Virus record (IMG/VR): IMGVR_UViG_3300017963_000554
Span: 1 to 32,856 of that record
DNA from: a virus
Strand: one strand, 5' to 3'
DNA: 32,856 nucleotides
How positions within the stretch are numbered: the first letter of the stretch is position 1; every line of letters begins with the position of its first letter. The notes beneath the pieces were generated by a model. The model had not been told where the DNA came from. It did no database searches and worked only from the letters and a program-made list of their open reading frames with translations. Of the stretch, positions 7,923 through 15,163 are shown one piece after another. The position numbers and the translations under genes were made by a program.

Positions 7923-8372
7923 ATGGGTGCTATTGCTAGGTCTCTCAAGCTACACGGTGGTTTGCCGACTGGGACCGCTGTCACAATCGAGAACGCGATC
8001 GATGAGATTTTGAATGTATCGATGATCGATGCTCCCGATGTGTCGGGCGGCGCTACGACGCAAACCGTGGGCTTCCAGATTACAGACTTTGCCGGAGCCG
8101 CCAAGGCTGGAGAGTTCAAGCTGGAGATGGGCGCCTTTGACGATGCCGATCTTGGCGTATCGTCTGTGATCGGCAAGCTTGCGACCGCAACTAAGGGCTC
8201 GATCGTAGCCAACGAAGGGACATCCACAATCAAGGTCAAGACCGACGCCACGGGCGCTTTTGAGTGTACGCTCACGGGCGCCACGGGCTTCGATATCTTC
8301 CTTGGCTGCGCTGTCACTTTCGGCGGATCGGTGCTCGATTGCCGGTCGATCGATTCTGTGACGTTTAGCTGA
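7923..8372 (+). CDS. Hypothetical beta-rich structural protein (149 aa)
   Basis: The gene starts 11 bases after the previous one, behind GGGAGGT, another strong ribosome binding site. The 149 residues are rich in Gly, Thr, Val and Ala. They contain FQITDFAGAAKAGEFKLEMG and VKTDATGAFECTLTG, resembling immunoglobulin-like or jelly-roll phage structural modules. No enzymatic motif is seen. It is probably a virion protein working with the two upstream proteins. The exact family was not recognised. Confidence 0.6.
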   Translation: MGAIARSLKLHGGLPTGTAVTIENAIDEILNVSMIDAPDVSGGATTQTVGFQITDFAGAAKAGEFKLEMGAFDDADLGVSSVIGKLATATKGSIVANEGTSTIKVKTDATGAFECTLTGATGFDIFLGCAVTFGGSVLDCRSIDSVTFS

Positions 8373-8379
8373 TCGCGCA

Positions 8380-8565
8380 ATGCCAACCGCAGTGCATGAT
8401 ATGCCGCCTCTTTCCGTTGACGATCTCAGCGAGGACGAGCGCGACGCCTTTGAGGAAAGAGCGGCTATCATGCAATACTCTGCCGGCGTTACCCGAGAGG
8501 AAGCCGAGGCACGCGCGCTCGAGCGGATTGATTACGCGCGCAAGGGTCAACGCGACTTGTTCTAG
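8380..8565 (+). CDS. Small conserved acidic protein (61 aa)
   Basis: A 61-residue protein. The core FEERAAIMQYSAGVTREEAE matches a short helical motif (ERAAIxExxGGxxRxEAE) seen in many small phage and mobile-element proteins of unknown function. It ends GQRDLF, and the DNA for this end (8548-8565) is the right copy of the repeat also found at the portal 3' end. It sits seven bases after the previous gene, in a region where structural genes would be expected, which is odd for this motif. Confidence 0.6.
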   Translation: MPTAVHDMPPLSVDDLSEDERDAFEERAAIMQYSAGVTREEAEARALERIDYARKGQRDLF

Positions 8566-8570
8566 TTGCG

Positions 8571-8613
8571 TTAGTGTCTACGGCACAATAAGTAATTGAC
8601 ATCCGTACACTAA
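8571..8613. repeat. Imperfect inverted repeat in intergenic gap
   Basis: TTAGTG-TC-TACGG (8571-8583) can pair with CCGTA-CACTAA (8603-8613), giving 11 base pairs with a two-base bulge around an AT-rich loop that contains TTGACA. It has no T-tract, so it does not look like a simple terminator. It could be an operator or a weak terminator for the upstream block. Confidence 0.4.
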
Positions 8614-8624
8614 TCGGGCGAAAA
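8596..8624 (+). promoter_or_regulatory. Possible promoter: TTGACA-N17-CGAAAA
   Basis: A perfect TTGACA (8596-8601) with CGAAAA 17 bases downstream, in the 65-base gap before the protease gene. It parallels the element at 5406-5434, including the GGGCGA that overlaps the -10 position. The -10 is unlike TATAAT, so a host sigma factor with relaxed -10 needs, or a phage-specific one, would be required. Confidence 0.3.
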
Positions 8625-8630
8625 ACACTT

Positions 8631-9185
8631 ATGCCCGTTCTTGGACCCATGAGCTTTGATGCGTGTATGGCCCGCGATTGGCCAGGCGTCGAAGACAAAG
8701 AGGCGTTTTGCGCAACGCTCGAGCGTGGCGAGATTCAGCGCGGCGGCCTCAAGATCGACTTGTCCAAGTGCTTCCCGGTTCCGAGCGTTGGCAAGCGGCT
8801 GTCGTTCGAGGTAATCGCCAAGCAAGACGAAAAGCGGATCGTTACCGCGTGGGCTAGCGTTGTCACAAAAGACGACGGCACGCCAATCGTTGACGCGCAA
8901 GGTGACGTGATTTCGATCGAGGACCTGGAGCAAGCCTTTATCCGTTCGTTCGCTGATGGCGGCTTGAATCGCGGTAAGGTTATGCACAACGGTGGCCCCA
9001 AGGCTGATATCGTGCAAGCGATCACCCTTAGCAGCGCGGAACGGGAAGCCCTTGGCTTTGGCAAAGGGCGGGAGGGCGCTATTGTCAAAATCCGCGTTAA
9101 CGATAGCGAAACATGGGAAGCGGTAAAGGCGGGATCGTTGCCAGAGCTCTCGATTGGTGGGTCAGGCAACCGGGAGGCTCTCTGA
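8631..9185 (+). CDS. XkdF-like prohead serine protease, N-terminal and catalytic part
   Basis: A 184-residue protein. From about residue 65 it matches the phage XkdF-type putative serine protease family: a WASVVTKDDGTPIVDAQGDVI strand pair, the VMHNGGPKADIVQA region with the candidate catalytic histidine, and ELSIGGSGNRE with the candidate serine. These enzymes mature the prohead by cleaving scaffold and capsid precursors. In most homologues the chain continues as EISxVDKGA; here a stop (TGATG at 9183-9187) puts that strand at the start of the next gene. The N-terminal 60 residues are not conserved in any pattern I know. Confidence 0.75.
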   Translation: MPVLGPMSFDACMARDWPGVEDKEAFCATLERGEIQRGGLKIDLSKCFPVPSVGKRLSFEVIAKQDEKRIVTAWASVVTKDDGTPIVDAQGDVISIEDLEQAFIRSFADGGLNRGKVMHNGGPKADIVQAITLSSAEREALGFGKGREGAIVKIRVNDSETWEAVKAGSLPELSIGGSGNREAL

Positions 9186-9931
9186 TGCCAGCCAAGCTCA
9201 AGCCGCTAGTGATCGAGGAAATCAGCTTTGTTGACAAGGGCGCGTCTGGCGATGACAGCCATAGGCCCGAAATCGTTTTCTGGAAAGGCGATACCATGCC
9301 GATCGATGCAAGCAAGGTCGAAGCGATCCTAGCCCGTATGGACGAGGAAGATCGCAACGTGATGATCGAAGCCCTCGCAGCGGCAAAGCAAGACGAGCCC
9401 GCCGCGCCCGAGCCGGAGGAAAAGCAGGAGGATGAAGAGGAAAAGCCCCCGATGCCGCCGGCCGATGAAGAAGAGAAGATGGAAGGCGAGGACGAAAAAG
9501 AGAAGGTAGACAAGCGGGCGGTTGAGATGCGGAAGCAGCTCGACGACGCCAACGCGAAGATCGCCAAGCTCGAGGGCGAGCAAAAGCTGGCTTCGTTCGT
9601 CAAGACTGCCAGCGAGGATATGGCGCACGTTCCAGGCATGGCACCGGAGGACCTGGGGGCCGTGCTCAAGGCTTGCAGTGAAGCGTTGCCGGAAGAGACT
9701 TTCGGCAAGCTCAAAACGACTTTGACCGCTTGCAGCCGAACGATCGAAAAGGGCGATCTTTTCGTCGAGATCGGCGGCTCCGGTGAGGCGTCTGGCGCAC
9801 TCGATAAACTGCGCAAGCTCGCCAAGACCCTGCACGATGAAACCCCAGATAAGTCCTATGAGCACTGCTACACCAAAGTAGTGAAGGCTCACCCCGATCT
9901 TTATGCAGCCGCCAAGGCTGAGGAGGCGTAA
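9185..9931 (+). CDS. Scaffold-like protein beginning with the protease C-terminal strand
   Basis: A 248-residue protein. It begins MPAKLKPLVIEEISFVDKGASG, which equals the conserved C-terminal strand of XkdF-like proteases. It continues with a highly acidic, proline-rich segment (residues 70-115) and a charged coiled coil, the composition of a phage scaffold, then a helical C-terminal domain. The ATG at 9185 overlaps the upstream stop by one base, and GGGAGG (9171-9176) precedes it, so coupled reinitiation is likely. It probably guides capsid assembly and is a substrate of the protease. A -1 frameshift could also fuse the two ORFs, but no slippery heptamer was seen. Confidence 0.65.
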   Translation: MPAKLKPLVIEEISFVDKGASGDDSHRPEIVFWKGDTMPIDASKVEAILARMDEEDRNVMIEALAAAKQDEPAAPEPEEKQEDEEEKPPMPPADEEEKMEGEDEKEKVDKRAVEMRKQLDDANAKIAKLEGEQKLASFVKTASEDMAHVPGMAPEDLGAVLKACSEALPEETFGKLKTTLTACSRTIEKGDLFVEIGGSGEASGALDKLRKLAKTLHDETPDKSYEHCYTKVVKAHPDLYAAAKAEEA

Positions 9932-9933
9932 CA

Positions 9934-10308
9934 ATGGCTAGCGAAAACACCCTCGGCTATCTGACCTACCAGGCGGCCGGCGATCTCTCTGCAAAGCAAT
10001 TCTGCCTGGTCAAGCTGTCTGCGGCGGATACCGTTGACACAGCCGGCGCGGGCGAGCTTTGCATTGGTGTGTTGCAGAACAACCCCAACGCGGCTGGTCT
10101 CGTGGCTACCGTTTCCAGAGATGGCGATGTGACCCGCGTTGTTGCCGGCGCCGCATTCTCGGCCGGCGTCAAGCTGGCCTCGGATGCCAACGGAAAAGCC
10201 GTTCTGGCGACGACGGGCGATGAGGTGATCGGCATCTCGAATCAGGCCGCAACCGCACTAGACGAGGTTGTGGAAATGACCCAGACTCACGGCGGCATTG
10301 CTGCTTAA
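9934..10308 (+). CDS. Head decoration protein (DUF2190-like)
   Basis: A 124-residue protein with GYLTYQAAGDLSAKQFCLVKL, VVAGAAFSAGVKLASDANGKAV and GISNQAA. This is the pattern of small capsid-associated beta-barrel proteins (DUF2190-like) that sit beside the major capsid gene. Such proteins often trimerise on the capsid surface and stabilise it. The gene starts three bases after the scaffold stop, whose last codons include GAGGAGG as ribosome binding site, and lies directly before the capsid gene. Confidence 0.7.
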   Translation: MASENTLGYLTYQAAGDLSAKQFCLVKLSAADTVDTAGAGELCIGVLQNNPNAAGLVATVSRDGDVTRVVAGAAFSAGVKLASDANGKAVLATTGDEVIGISNQAATALDEVVEMTQTHGGIAA

Positions 10309-10333
10309 CCAGTGACAGGAAAGGATAAGACCA

Positions 10334-11278
10334 ATGCCTAAGCCTACCGCTCGCGATATGCACGTTGACGAGGCGCTGTCAAACATCTCGATCAACTGGG
10401 CACAAGAGCAAAACAAGTTCATTTGCAATGCGTTCTCAAACGTGTCGAGCGACTTTCAGAGCAACAAGTTTCACGTCTGGAGCCGAGAGGACATCCTGCG
10501 ATCCGAGGCCAAGAAAGTTGGTCCGGGCGGCATGGCCCCGATCCGTGGTGAGGGTCTCAGCCAGGATACTTTCTTTTGCGATGTGTGGAAGGTCCGCGAG
10601 CTGTTGGACCAGCAACGCCAGGCGAACGCCGATGCCGCGTTGAATCTGCGCGAGACCGCAACCAAGAATTGCACCAATGACGTGCTGACCCGCATTGATG
10701 CGGACTGGGCTACGGAGTTGTTCACTCCCGGCAAGTGGGCAACGGACATCACCCCGGCCGTGCTTTGGGACAACTCTACTTCGACCCCGATCGAGGACAT
10801 CCGGGCCGGCGTTCGCGCCATGGCATCCGGCACGGGCTATGCGCCAAACGTTCTGGTCATGGGGCCGGAGGTAATGGACGCAATCGCAGACCACCCCGAT
10901 TTCCTCGAGCGCATCAAGTATACGCAGAAGGGGATCGTTTCGGCAGATCTGCTAGCGTCCATTTTCGGGCTTGAAAAGGTTGTTGTTGCCGAAGCCGTGC
11001 GCAACACGGCGGTTGAGGGCGCCACCGAGGCCACCTCGCACATTCTCGGCAAGAATGCTTTGCTGGCGTACAAGCCAGACACCGCGAGTATCAACACCCC
11101 GAGCGCGTGGTATTCGTTCGTATGGACCGGATTCGGGATCAATAACTCCGGTATGCGGATCCGCAACTACGATCTGCCAGAGCGCGACAATTCCAACGTT
11201 GTCGAATGCGAAGCGGCCTATGATCACCACCTCGTTGCGCGTGATCTCGGCTATTTCTTTAGTACCGTTGTGAGCTGA
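10334..11278 (+). CDS. Major capsid protein
   Basis: A 314-residue protein that follows protease, scaffold and decoration genes, the canonical capsid position. Supporting stretches are the early SNKFHVWSREDILRSEAKKVGPGGMAP, the central YAPNVLVMGPEVMDAIADHPDFLERIKYTQKG typical of HK97-fold capsid proteins of the E-like type, and FGLEKVVVAEAVRNTA. The C-terminal WYSFVWTGFGINNSGMRIRNYDLPER region also recurs in this family. No long N-terminal delta domain is present, consistent with a separate scaffold. GGAAAGGA lies upstream of the ATG. Confidence 0.85.
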   Translation: MPKPTARDMHVDEALSNISINWAQEQNKFICNAFSNVSSDFQSNKFHVWSREDILRSEAKKVGPGGMAPIRGEGLSQDTFFCDVWKVRELLDQQRQANADAALNLRETATKNCTNDVLTRIDADWATELFTPGKWATDITPAVLWDNSTSTPIEDIRAGVRAMASGTGYAPNVLVMGPEVMDAIADHPDFLERIKYTQKGIVSADLLASIFGLEKVVVAEAVRNTAVEGATEATSHILGKNALLAYKPDTASINTPSAWYSFVWTGFGINNSGMRIRNYDLPERDNSNVVECEAAYDHHLVARDLGYFFSTVVS

Positions 11279-11520
11279 TGCCTTACAAGCTCAAAAAGAG
11301 GGTGCGCCGGTCATGGGGAAACTTCCGAGAGGTGGGCGAGGTCTACCCTGATTCGGAGTTTCCAAAGCCGGCATCCCTCTTGAAGATCGGCGCGATCGAG
11401 AAAGTGGACGATCCGGTTACTCCTAAGCCGATGGCAGATGAGCCAACCCCGACCGATCCACCCGCGCCAACGAAGCGCAAGCGGGGCAGGCCGCGCAAGA
11501 AAAAGCCGGATGGTGAGTAA
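11278..11520 (+). CDS. Small AT-hook protein next to the capsid gene (80 aa)
   Basis: An 80-residue protein. The N-terminal half (YKLKKRVRRSWGNFREVGEVYPDSEF) looks like a small beta fold. The tail is proline-rich and ends KRKRGRPRKKKPDGE, with a clear AT-hook core (RGRPRK, residues 69-74) that binds the minor groove of AT-rich DNA. It overlaps the capsid stop by one base (TGATG) and the connector start (TAATG). A head-completion protein touching packaged DNA fits, but that is inference. Confidence 0.6.
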   Translation: MPYKLKKRVRRSWGNFREVGEVYPDSEFPKPASLLKIGAIEKVDDPVTPKPMADEPTPTDPPAPTKRKRGRPRKKKPDGE

Positions 11521-11915
11521 TGACCTGGAGCTATTCGGGCAACCCCGACACCGACATAAAACAGGTTCGCCTGTTGATCGGGGACACGAATAGCCAGGAT
11601 CAGTTACTCACTGATCCCGAGATTGAATTTATTTTCGGTCTCACTGCGGACATCTTTCTGGCGGCTGCTGATGCTTGCGATGTAATCATTGGCAAGCTGG
11701 CCAGGGATGTCGATCGCAATGATATTGGAATGTCGGCCACGAGGTCTCAGCAAATCCAACACTACACAGACCTAAGAGACAGCCTGCGGCGTCGTGCCGA
11801 CACCAATGCGGAGAACTACGTTGGAGCTCAGTCGGTAGACGAAAAAGAAAGCGATCGGGAAAACGTGAATTTGCCGCAGCCGGCGATCCGTCGCGGTATC
11901 TTTGATTACCGATGA
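11520..11915 (+). CDS. Head-tail connector protein
   Basis: A 131-residue protein starting MTWSYSGNPDTDIKQVRLLIGDTNSQDQLLTDPEIEFIF. This is the typical opening of helical head-tail connector (adaptor, gp6-like) proteins that dock under the portal. The remainder is helical (AADACDVIIGKLARDVDR). It sits immediately after the capsid genes in the expected order and overlaps its upstream neighbour by one base. Confidence 0.75.
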   Translation: MTWSYSGNPDTDIKQVRLLIGDTNSQDQLLTDPEIEFIFGLTADIFLAAADACDVIIGKLARDVDRNDIGMSATRSQQIQHYTDLRDSLRRRADTNAENYVGAQSVDEKESDRENVNLPQPAIRRGIFDYR

Positions 11916-11921
11916 TGTCCA

Positions 11922-12503
11922 ATGGCAAGGCAGATCCCACTGGCAGAGTTTCCGGCGTTTATCGAAGATGTGGCCAAGGAAACCGAGAAGCAACTAGCGG
12001 CTGGCGTTTTGAATAGCGCGCAAGTGCTGGCTGGCCATATCGCAGAAACAATCATCACGGAACAGAAAGCACCGCACCCGGCAAACATTCGCACGGGCGC
12101 GTTGTCTCGGTCATTCCTCGAGGGGGTTAAGTTTCTCGGCATGAGTCGCGGCAAAGTCGCTGCCAAAACGTCGAGCCGTTTGCCTTATGCGCGAATTCAG
12201 GATCTCGGCGGTATCATCACCCCAAAGACGCGGCAAAATCTGTCCGTGCCGCTCAACTCTAGCGCCGCCAAGCGTTGGCCACGCGACTGGGGCCGGGAGT
12301 TGTTTTTTGTCAAGAGCAAGCGAGGCAACAAGCTTTTGGTTACGCGATCCGGCCGAGGCAAGCGGGCTAGAATCGATCCTCAATACGTGCTCAAACATCA
12401 GGTCTATATCGAGGGCAAAGAGTATCTGGCCAGGGCATTGCTAAAGGCCAGGGACGCGCTTGATCAGATCATCGGCCGCGCGTTGATTGAAGGGGTCAAA
12501 TAA
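11922..12503 (+). CDS. Head closure/tail completion protein (HK97 gp10-like)
   Basis: A 193-residue basic protein with IRTGALSRSF, LPYARIQDLGGIITPK and a helical C-terminus (ARALLKARDALDQIIGRAL). This pattern is shared by HK97 gp10-like and virion-morphogenesis proteins that join head and tail. It lies between the connector and a tail-terminator-like gene, which fits that role. The ATG at 11922 has only a weak ribosome binding site; translation may be coupled to the connector gene six bases upstream. Confidence 0.65.
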   Translation: MARQIPLAEFPAFIEDVAKETEKQLAAGVLNSAQVLAGHIAETIITEQKAPHPANIRTGALSRSFLEGVKFLGMSRGKVAAKTSSRLPYARIQDLGGIITPKTRQNLSVPLNSSAAKRWPRDWGRELFFVKSKRGNKLLVTRSGRGKRARIDPQYVLKHQVYIEGKEYLARALLKARDALDQIIGRALIEGVK

Positions 12504-12973
12504 TGGCCAAGACCCCACGAGGCAAAAGCCTAGACAACCTGATCGCGTTGCTGCAATCAATCCAGCCGCCGGCATACAAAACTCACGTCCGTTGTGTCGC
12601 GCGCAAGGTGCTCGACTGGCAAGGGGCGCCGCTGGACGGGCCGTTACCATACATCGGAATCAAGCCCGAGGCACTCACACCGCAATACTTGCCAGGCCAG
12701 CACTTGCGCAATGTGCAGATCGTTTCGCTTGGCTGCCATCTCAAGGCGACGGCTAGCGATGAGGTTGCTTGGCAACGTATGGACGATTTAATCGATGATA
12801 TCATTGCGGCTATTGATTCGGATATGAACTTGGGCGGTTGCGCGGTATCGTGTAAAGTGCAGCGGGTTGTTACCGATGAGGGCGACCCTAACCGGATGGA
12901 TTCCCACGGCGGGATCATCTCGGCAGTAATCACGCTTGAGATAGTCACGCAGAGAGACACGGGGCCACAATGA
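12503..12973 (+). CDS. Probable tail terminator protein
   Basis: A 156-residue alpha/beta protein with an early helix (SLDNLIALLQSIQ), a central IGIKPEALTPQYLPGQHLRNVQIVSLG strand region and a final strand IISAVITLEIVTQRDT. This matches the size and layout of lambda gpU-type tail terminators, which stop tail tube polymerisation. Position just before the tail tube gene supports the call. It overlaps its neighbours by one and four bases. Confidence 0.55.
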   Translation: MAKTPRGKSLDNLIALLQSIQPPAYKTHVRCVARKVLDWQGAPLDGPLPYIGIKPEALTPQYLPGQHLRNVQIVSLGCHLKATASDEVAWQRMDDLIDDIIAAIDSDMNLGGCAVSCKVQRVVTDEGDPNRMDSHGGIISAVITLEIVTQRDTGPQ

Positions 12974-13149
12974 AACTCAGATTTAATGGCGGGGCTGCGG
13001 TGCGGTACAATGATCGGTTGCTCGCCGAGGGCGACATCATCGACGCAGACGCCAGCCTTGTCGAATTGGTTTGGTTCGAATCGGCAGAGGAAAAAAAAGA
13101 AGACGCGCCCGAGCCGGCTGAGCTCGAGCCTGATTCGGAGGATGATTGA
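12970..13149 (+). CDS. Small acidic protein before the tail tube gene (59 aa)
   Basis: The ATG at 12970 overlaps the preceding stop (ATGA) and the TGA is at 13147-13149. The 59 residues start MKLRFNGGAAVRYNDRLLAEGD and end in an acidic tail (EEKKEDAPEPAELEPDSEDD). The tail may be disordered. Its own coding end supplies the GGAGG (13138-13142) used by the tail tube gene. No family was recognised, but overlap on the left and the two-base gap on the right support a real gene. Confidence 0.55.
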   Translation: MKLRFNGGAAVRYNDRLLAEGDIIDADASLVELVWFESAEEKKEDAPEPAELEPDSEDD

Positions 13150-13151
13150 TC

Positions 13152-14309
13152 ATGGCTTGCGGAAACCCCCACGCACTCGGACGCACCCAGAGATTTTACG
13201 TTGCATACGAGACCGTATGCGGCACCCAGGTTAGGCCGGTTTCGACCGATGCGCTCAAGGTGCTAAACGCCAGCCTGGCGGTTGAGCAAGAGCGCAAGTC
13301 TCGCGACGATAAGCGCCTGACAAGATCGTTGCTCGAACGCATCACCGGCAAGGCGTCGGCGCCGTGGTCGGCTGAAATGTATGTGCTCCCGAGCGGAGTT
13401 GCCGGAACGCCGCCAGATGCACACCTGTTGCTATATGGGGCTTTCGGTGCTTACACCAACACGCCCGGAACGTCCGACGCATACACGCTGGGGTCGTTCA
13501 CCGCATTGCGCACGCACTCGATCTACGCCTCGACAGATGGCGGCGACGGCGATCCGATCGTCCAAGAGATGATCGATGGCGCCCTTGTCGACACCTGGGG
13601 GCTTAGTGTCTCGGGTGGTGATGAGCCCAAGATGACCTTTGAGGGCTGGGGTTTTGGTCACGTCCACACCGGCAACAGCCTGCAAGTTGGCGCACCTGTC
13701 GGCAATGACATTACCGTGACCGCTGGCGAGGGTGCCAACTTTGAGGTTGGCTCGCTAATTCAAGCCGGGAGCGACGACAACGGTGGAACCGGGTTTTTGG
13801 TAACTGCCGTTTCCGGCGATACCCTGACGCTAGACGCTGCCCCGACATCCGTTAACGCCGATCCGGTGCGCGGCTTCGTGCCGGCAGAGACCACGGCCGG
13901 CAATCCGGTGAATGGAGTAATCGGCAGCATTTCGATCGACGGGACCGTGCTCCCGATCACCGCTTTTGATGTGACGCTCAACAACCAATTCAAGCCGACC
14001 GATGATGAGGCTTTTGAGCAGTATCCGACTGACGCCATCGTGCAGCGGCGCACAGTGACTGGCAACGTCAGCATGAGGGCGCGCAAGGATCAAATTCTCA
14101 AACTGGGACAGCGCAAGCTTTTCGGAACGCACCCGATCGTTGTCACCATGGGCACGGGCGCCGGGACAACCGTAACCGTCAACGTGCCCTATGCCGAATA
14201 TGACTTTGCGGCCCTTGAGGTTCCAGAGGCCGATGAGGCTGTGATTTCTCTCCCGTTCACCGCCCTCGGTTCGAGTGGCGATGATGAGCTATCTTTGGTA
14301 TTCGCGTAA
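13152..14309 (+). CDS. Major tail (tube) protein
   Basis: A 385-residue protein starting MACGNPHALGRTQRFYVAYE at the ATG at 13152, ten bases after GGAGG. The sequence is beta-rich, as expected for tail tube subunits that stack as hexameric rings: an N-terminal tube-like half, an inserted Gly/Thr-rich module (residues 170-240, with AGEGANFEVGSLIQAG), and C-terminal strands (GSISIDGTVLPITAFDVTLNNQFKPTDDEAFEQYPTDAIV in part). The length suggests an extra surface domain. The gene lies directly upstream of the frameshifted chaperone, the usual order. Confidence 0.8.
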   Translation: MACGNPHALGRTQRFYVAYETVCGTQVRPVSTDALKVLNASLAVEQERKSRDDKRLTRSLLERITGKASAPWSAEMYVLPSGVAGTPPDAHLLLYGAFGAYTNTPGTSDAYTLGSFTALRTHSIYASTDGGDGDPIVQEMIDGALVDTWGLSVSGGDEPKMTFEGWGFGHVHTGNSLQVGAPVGNDITVTAGEGANFEVGSLIQAGSDDNGGTGFLVTAVSGDTLTLDAAPTSVNADPVRGFVPAETTAGNPVNGVIGSISIDGTVLPITAFDVTLNNQFKPTDDEAFEQYPTDAIVQRRTVTGNVSMRARKDQILKLGQRKLFGTHPIVVTMGTGAGTTVTVNVPYAEYDFAALEVPEADEAVISLPFTALGSSGDDELSLVFA

Positions 14310-14339
14310 AACGTCAGGCATACAGAAAGGCTCCAACCA

Positions 14340-14897
14340 ATGCCATTGATCGTTGATCGCTTTGATGACTGGGCGGAATACATCCCCGATGTGGGGGACA
14401 ACCGCCTAGAAGAAACCCCGATGTCGGTAGAGATCCGAGCGATGTCTACCGCAGAATACAAGGCAGTGCAGCGCCGCTGGGGTCCGAAGCTCCAGGGTAA
14501 GCAAGCTCTAGGCCGCGCGCAACGTATGGTAGAAAAGATCATTGCCGAACGAGTGCGGGACGTGCGTCACTGCATCGTTGTCAATCACACGACTGGCGAT
14601 GAGGTCATACCAAAGACCGCCTCAGACTTGCTCGAGCACGCGCCGGCATCGTTGATTGATGACATCTTTGCGGCGATTATCGACGCCTCGCACCTGTCTG
14701 CTGGCCTGAGAAAAAACTTGCAACGGCAGTCCGATTCTTCCTCTCGGACGATCCCGCCCTCGCCTGGGACTGCCGAGAATGCAAGCGGGAGAGTCGCAAG
14801 CAAGCCGGCCAACCCGGCAGAAAAACCCTTCGCTGGCTCCGAAACTGCGACCGAGAAAGCAACTCAAGCGTTGCTTGGGGATTCGCTCCCGGGCTGA
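14340..14897 (+). CDS. Tail assembly chaperone, short form (G-like)
   Basis: A 185-residue zero-frame product, located between the tail tube and tape measure genes as for lambda G. The first 125 residues are an acidic/helical domain (MSVEIRAMSTAEYKAVQRRWG, HLSAGLRKN). After the slippery site at 14711-14717 the zero frame becomes low-complexity (Ser, Pro, Ala, Thr), as expected where the -1 frame is under selection. These chaperones coat the tape measure during tail assembly and are absent from the finished virion. Confidence 0.8.
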   Translation: MPLIVDRFDDWAEYIPDVGDNRLEETPMSVEIRAMSTAEYKAVQRRWGPKLQGKQALGRAQRMVEKIIAERVRDVRHCIVVNHTTGDEVIPKTASDLLEHAPASLIDDIFAAIIDASHLSAGLRKNLQRQSDSSSRTIPPSPGTAENASGRVASKPANPAEKPFAGSETATEKATQALLGDSLPG

Positions 14898-15163
14898 GAC
14901 GATGCCCATGGTCAATCGTCAAACAGCCAGACGTTTCGACCGCGCTGCAATGGTGGCAGGACTGGGAACGGTTCGAGCTGTTACCTGGCGGGAGCGCGAA
15001 TATCGGCGAGGAGCCGCATACTGTCTATGAGGCTCTGAGTCTGTGTGAAGACACGAAAGCCGAGGTGCTGAGGAAGCGACACGAAAAGCAGCAAGCCGAC
15101 CTAGAGAAAGCAAGGAAGAAAGCCGAGGCCGATGGCAGACGCAACCCGAGAGGTAGGATTTAG
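14340..15163 (+). CDS. Tail assembly chaperone, -1 frameshift fusion (GT-like)
   Basis: Ribosomes slipping -1 on A AAA AAC (14711-14717) leave the zero frame after 126 codons. They then read 148 more codons to TAG at 15161-15163, giving a 274-residue fusion. The T part begins LATAVRFFLSDDPALAWDCR and has a CxxC pair, tryptophan-rich segments and a charged coiled coil (VLRKRHEKQQADLEKARKKAEA) before its end. It overlaps the tape measure start by 32 bases, as in other phages. The T frame has no good start of its own. Joined segments are 14340-14717 and 14717-15163. Confidence 0.85.
14711..14775 (+). promoter_or_regulatory. Programmed -1 ribosomal frameshift signal
   Basis: The heptamer A AAA AAC (14711-14717) is phased X XXY YYZ in the zero frame, the strongest class of -1 slippery site. 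After a 6-base spacer, CGGCAGTCC (14724-14732) pairs perfectly with GGACTGCCG (14767-14775) to form a 9-bp stem around a 34-base loop. That is the ideal position for a stimulatory structure. The loop is pyrimidine-rich and could allow further tertiary pairing. Confidence 0.85.

Larger units (their letters stand above)
8548..8629 (+). repeat. Right copy of imperfect direct repeat flanking the head accessory block
   Basis: Block one is CAACGCGACTTGTTCTAG (8548-8565), block two TTGACA-N14-GGGCGA (8596-8621) and block three AAACACT (8623-8629). All are in the same order and orientation as at 5370-5446, and each copy ends 0-30 bases before the next start or ribosome binding site. This copy is longer between blocks one and two, and seven bases shorter between blocks two and three. 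Confidence 0.65.

Noticed and set aside
5370-8565. C-terminal QGELF of the portal and QRDLF of the 61-aa protein as beta-clamp-binding motifs.
   Set aside because: Both fit Q-x-x-L-F, but the similarity is explained by the direct repeat at DNA level, and a portal protein has no evident reason to bind the clamp.
14779-15030. A third-frame open frame overlapping the chaperone fusion, with ATG at 14902 and 14908.
   Set aside because: It overlaps the well-supported -1 frame product and is Arg-rich shadow sequence with no motif or ribosome binding site.
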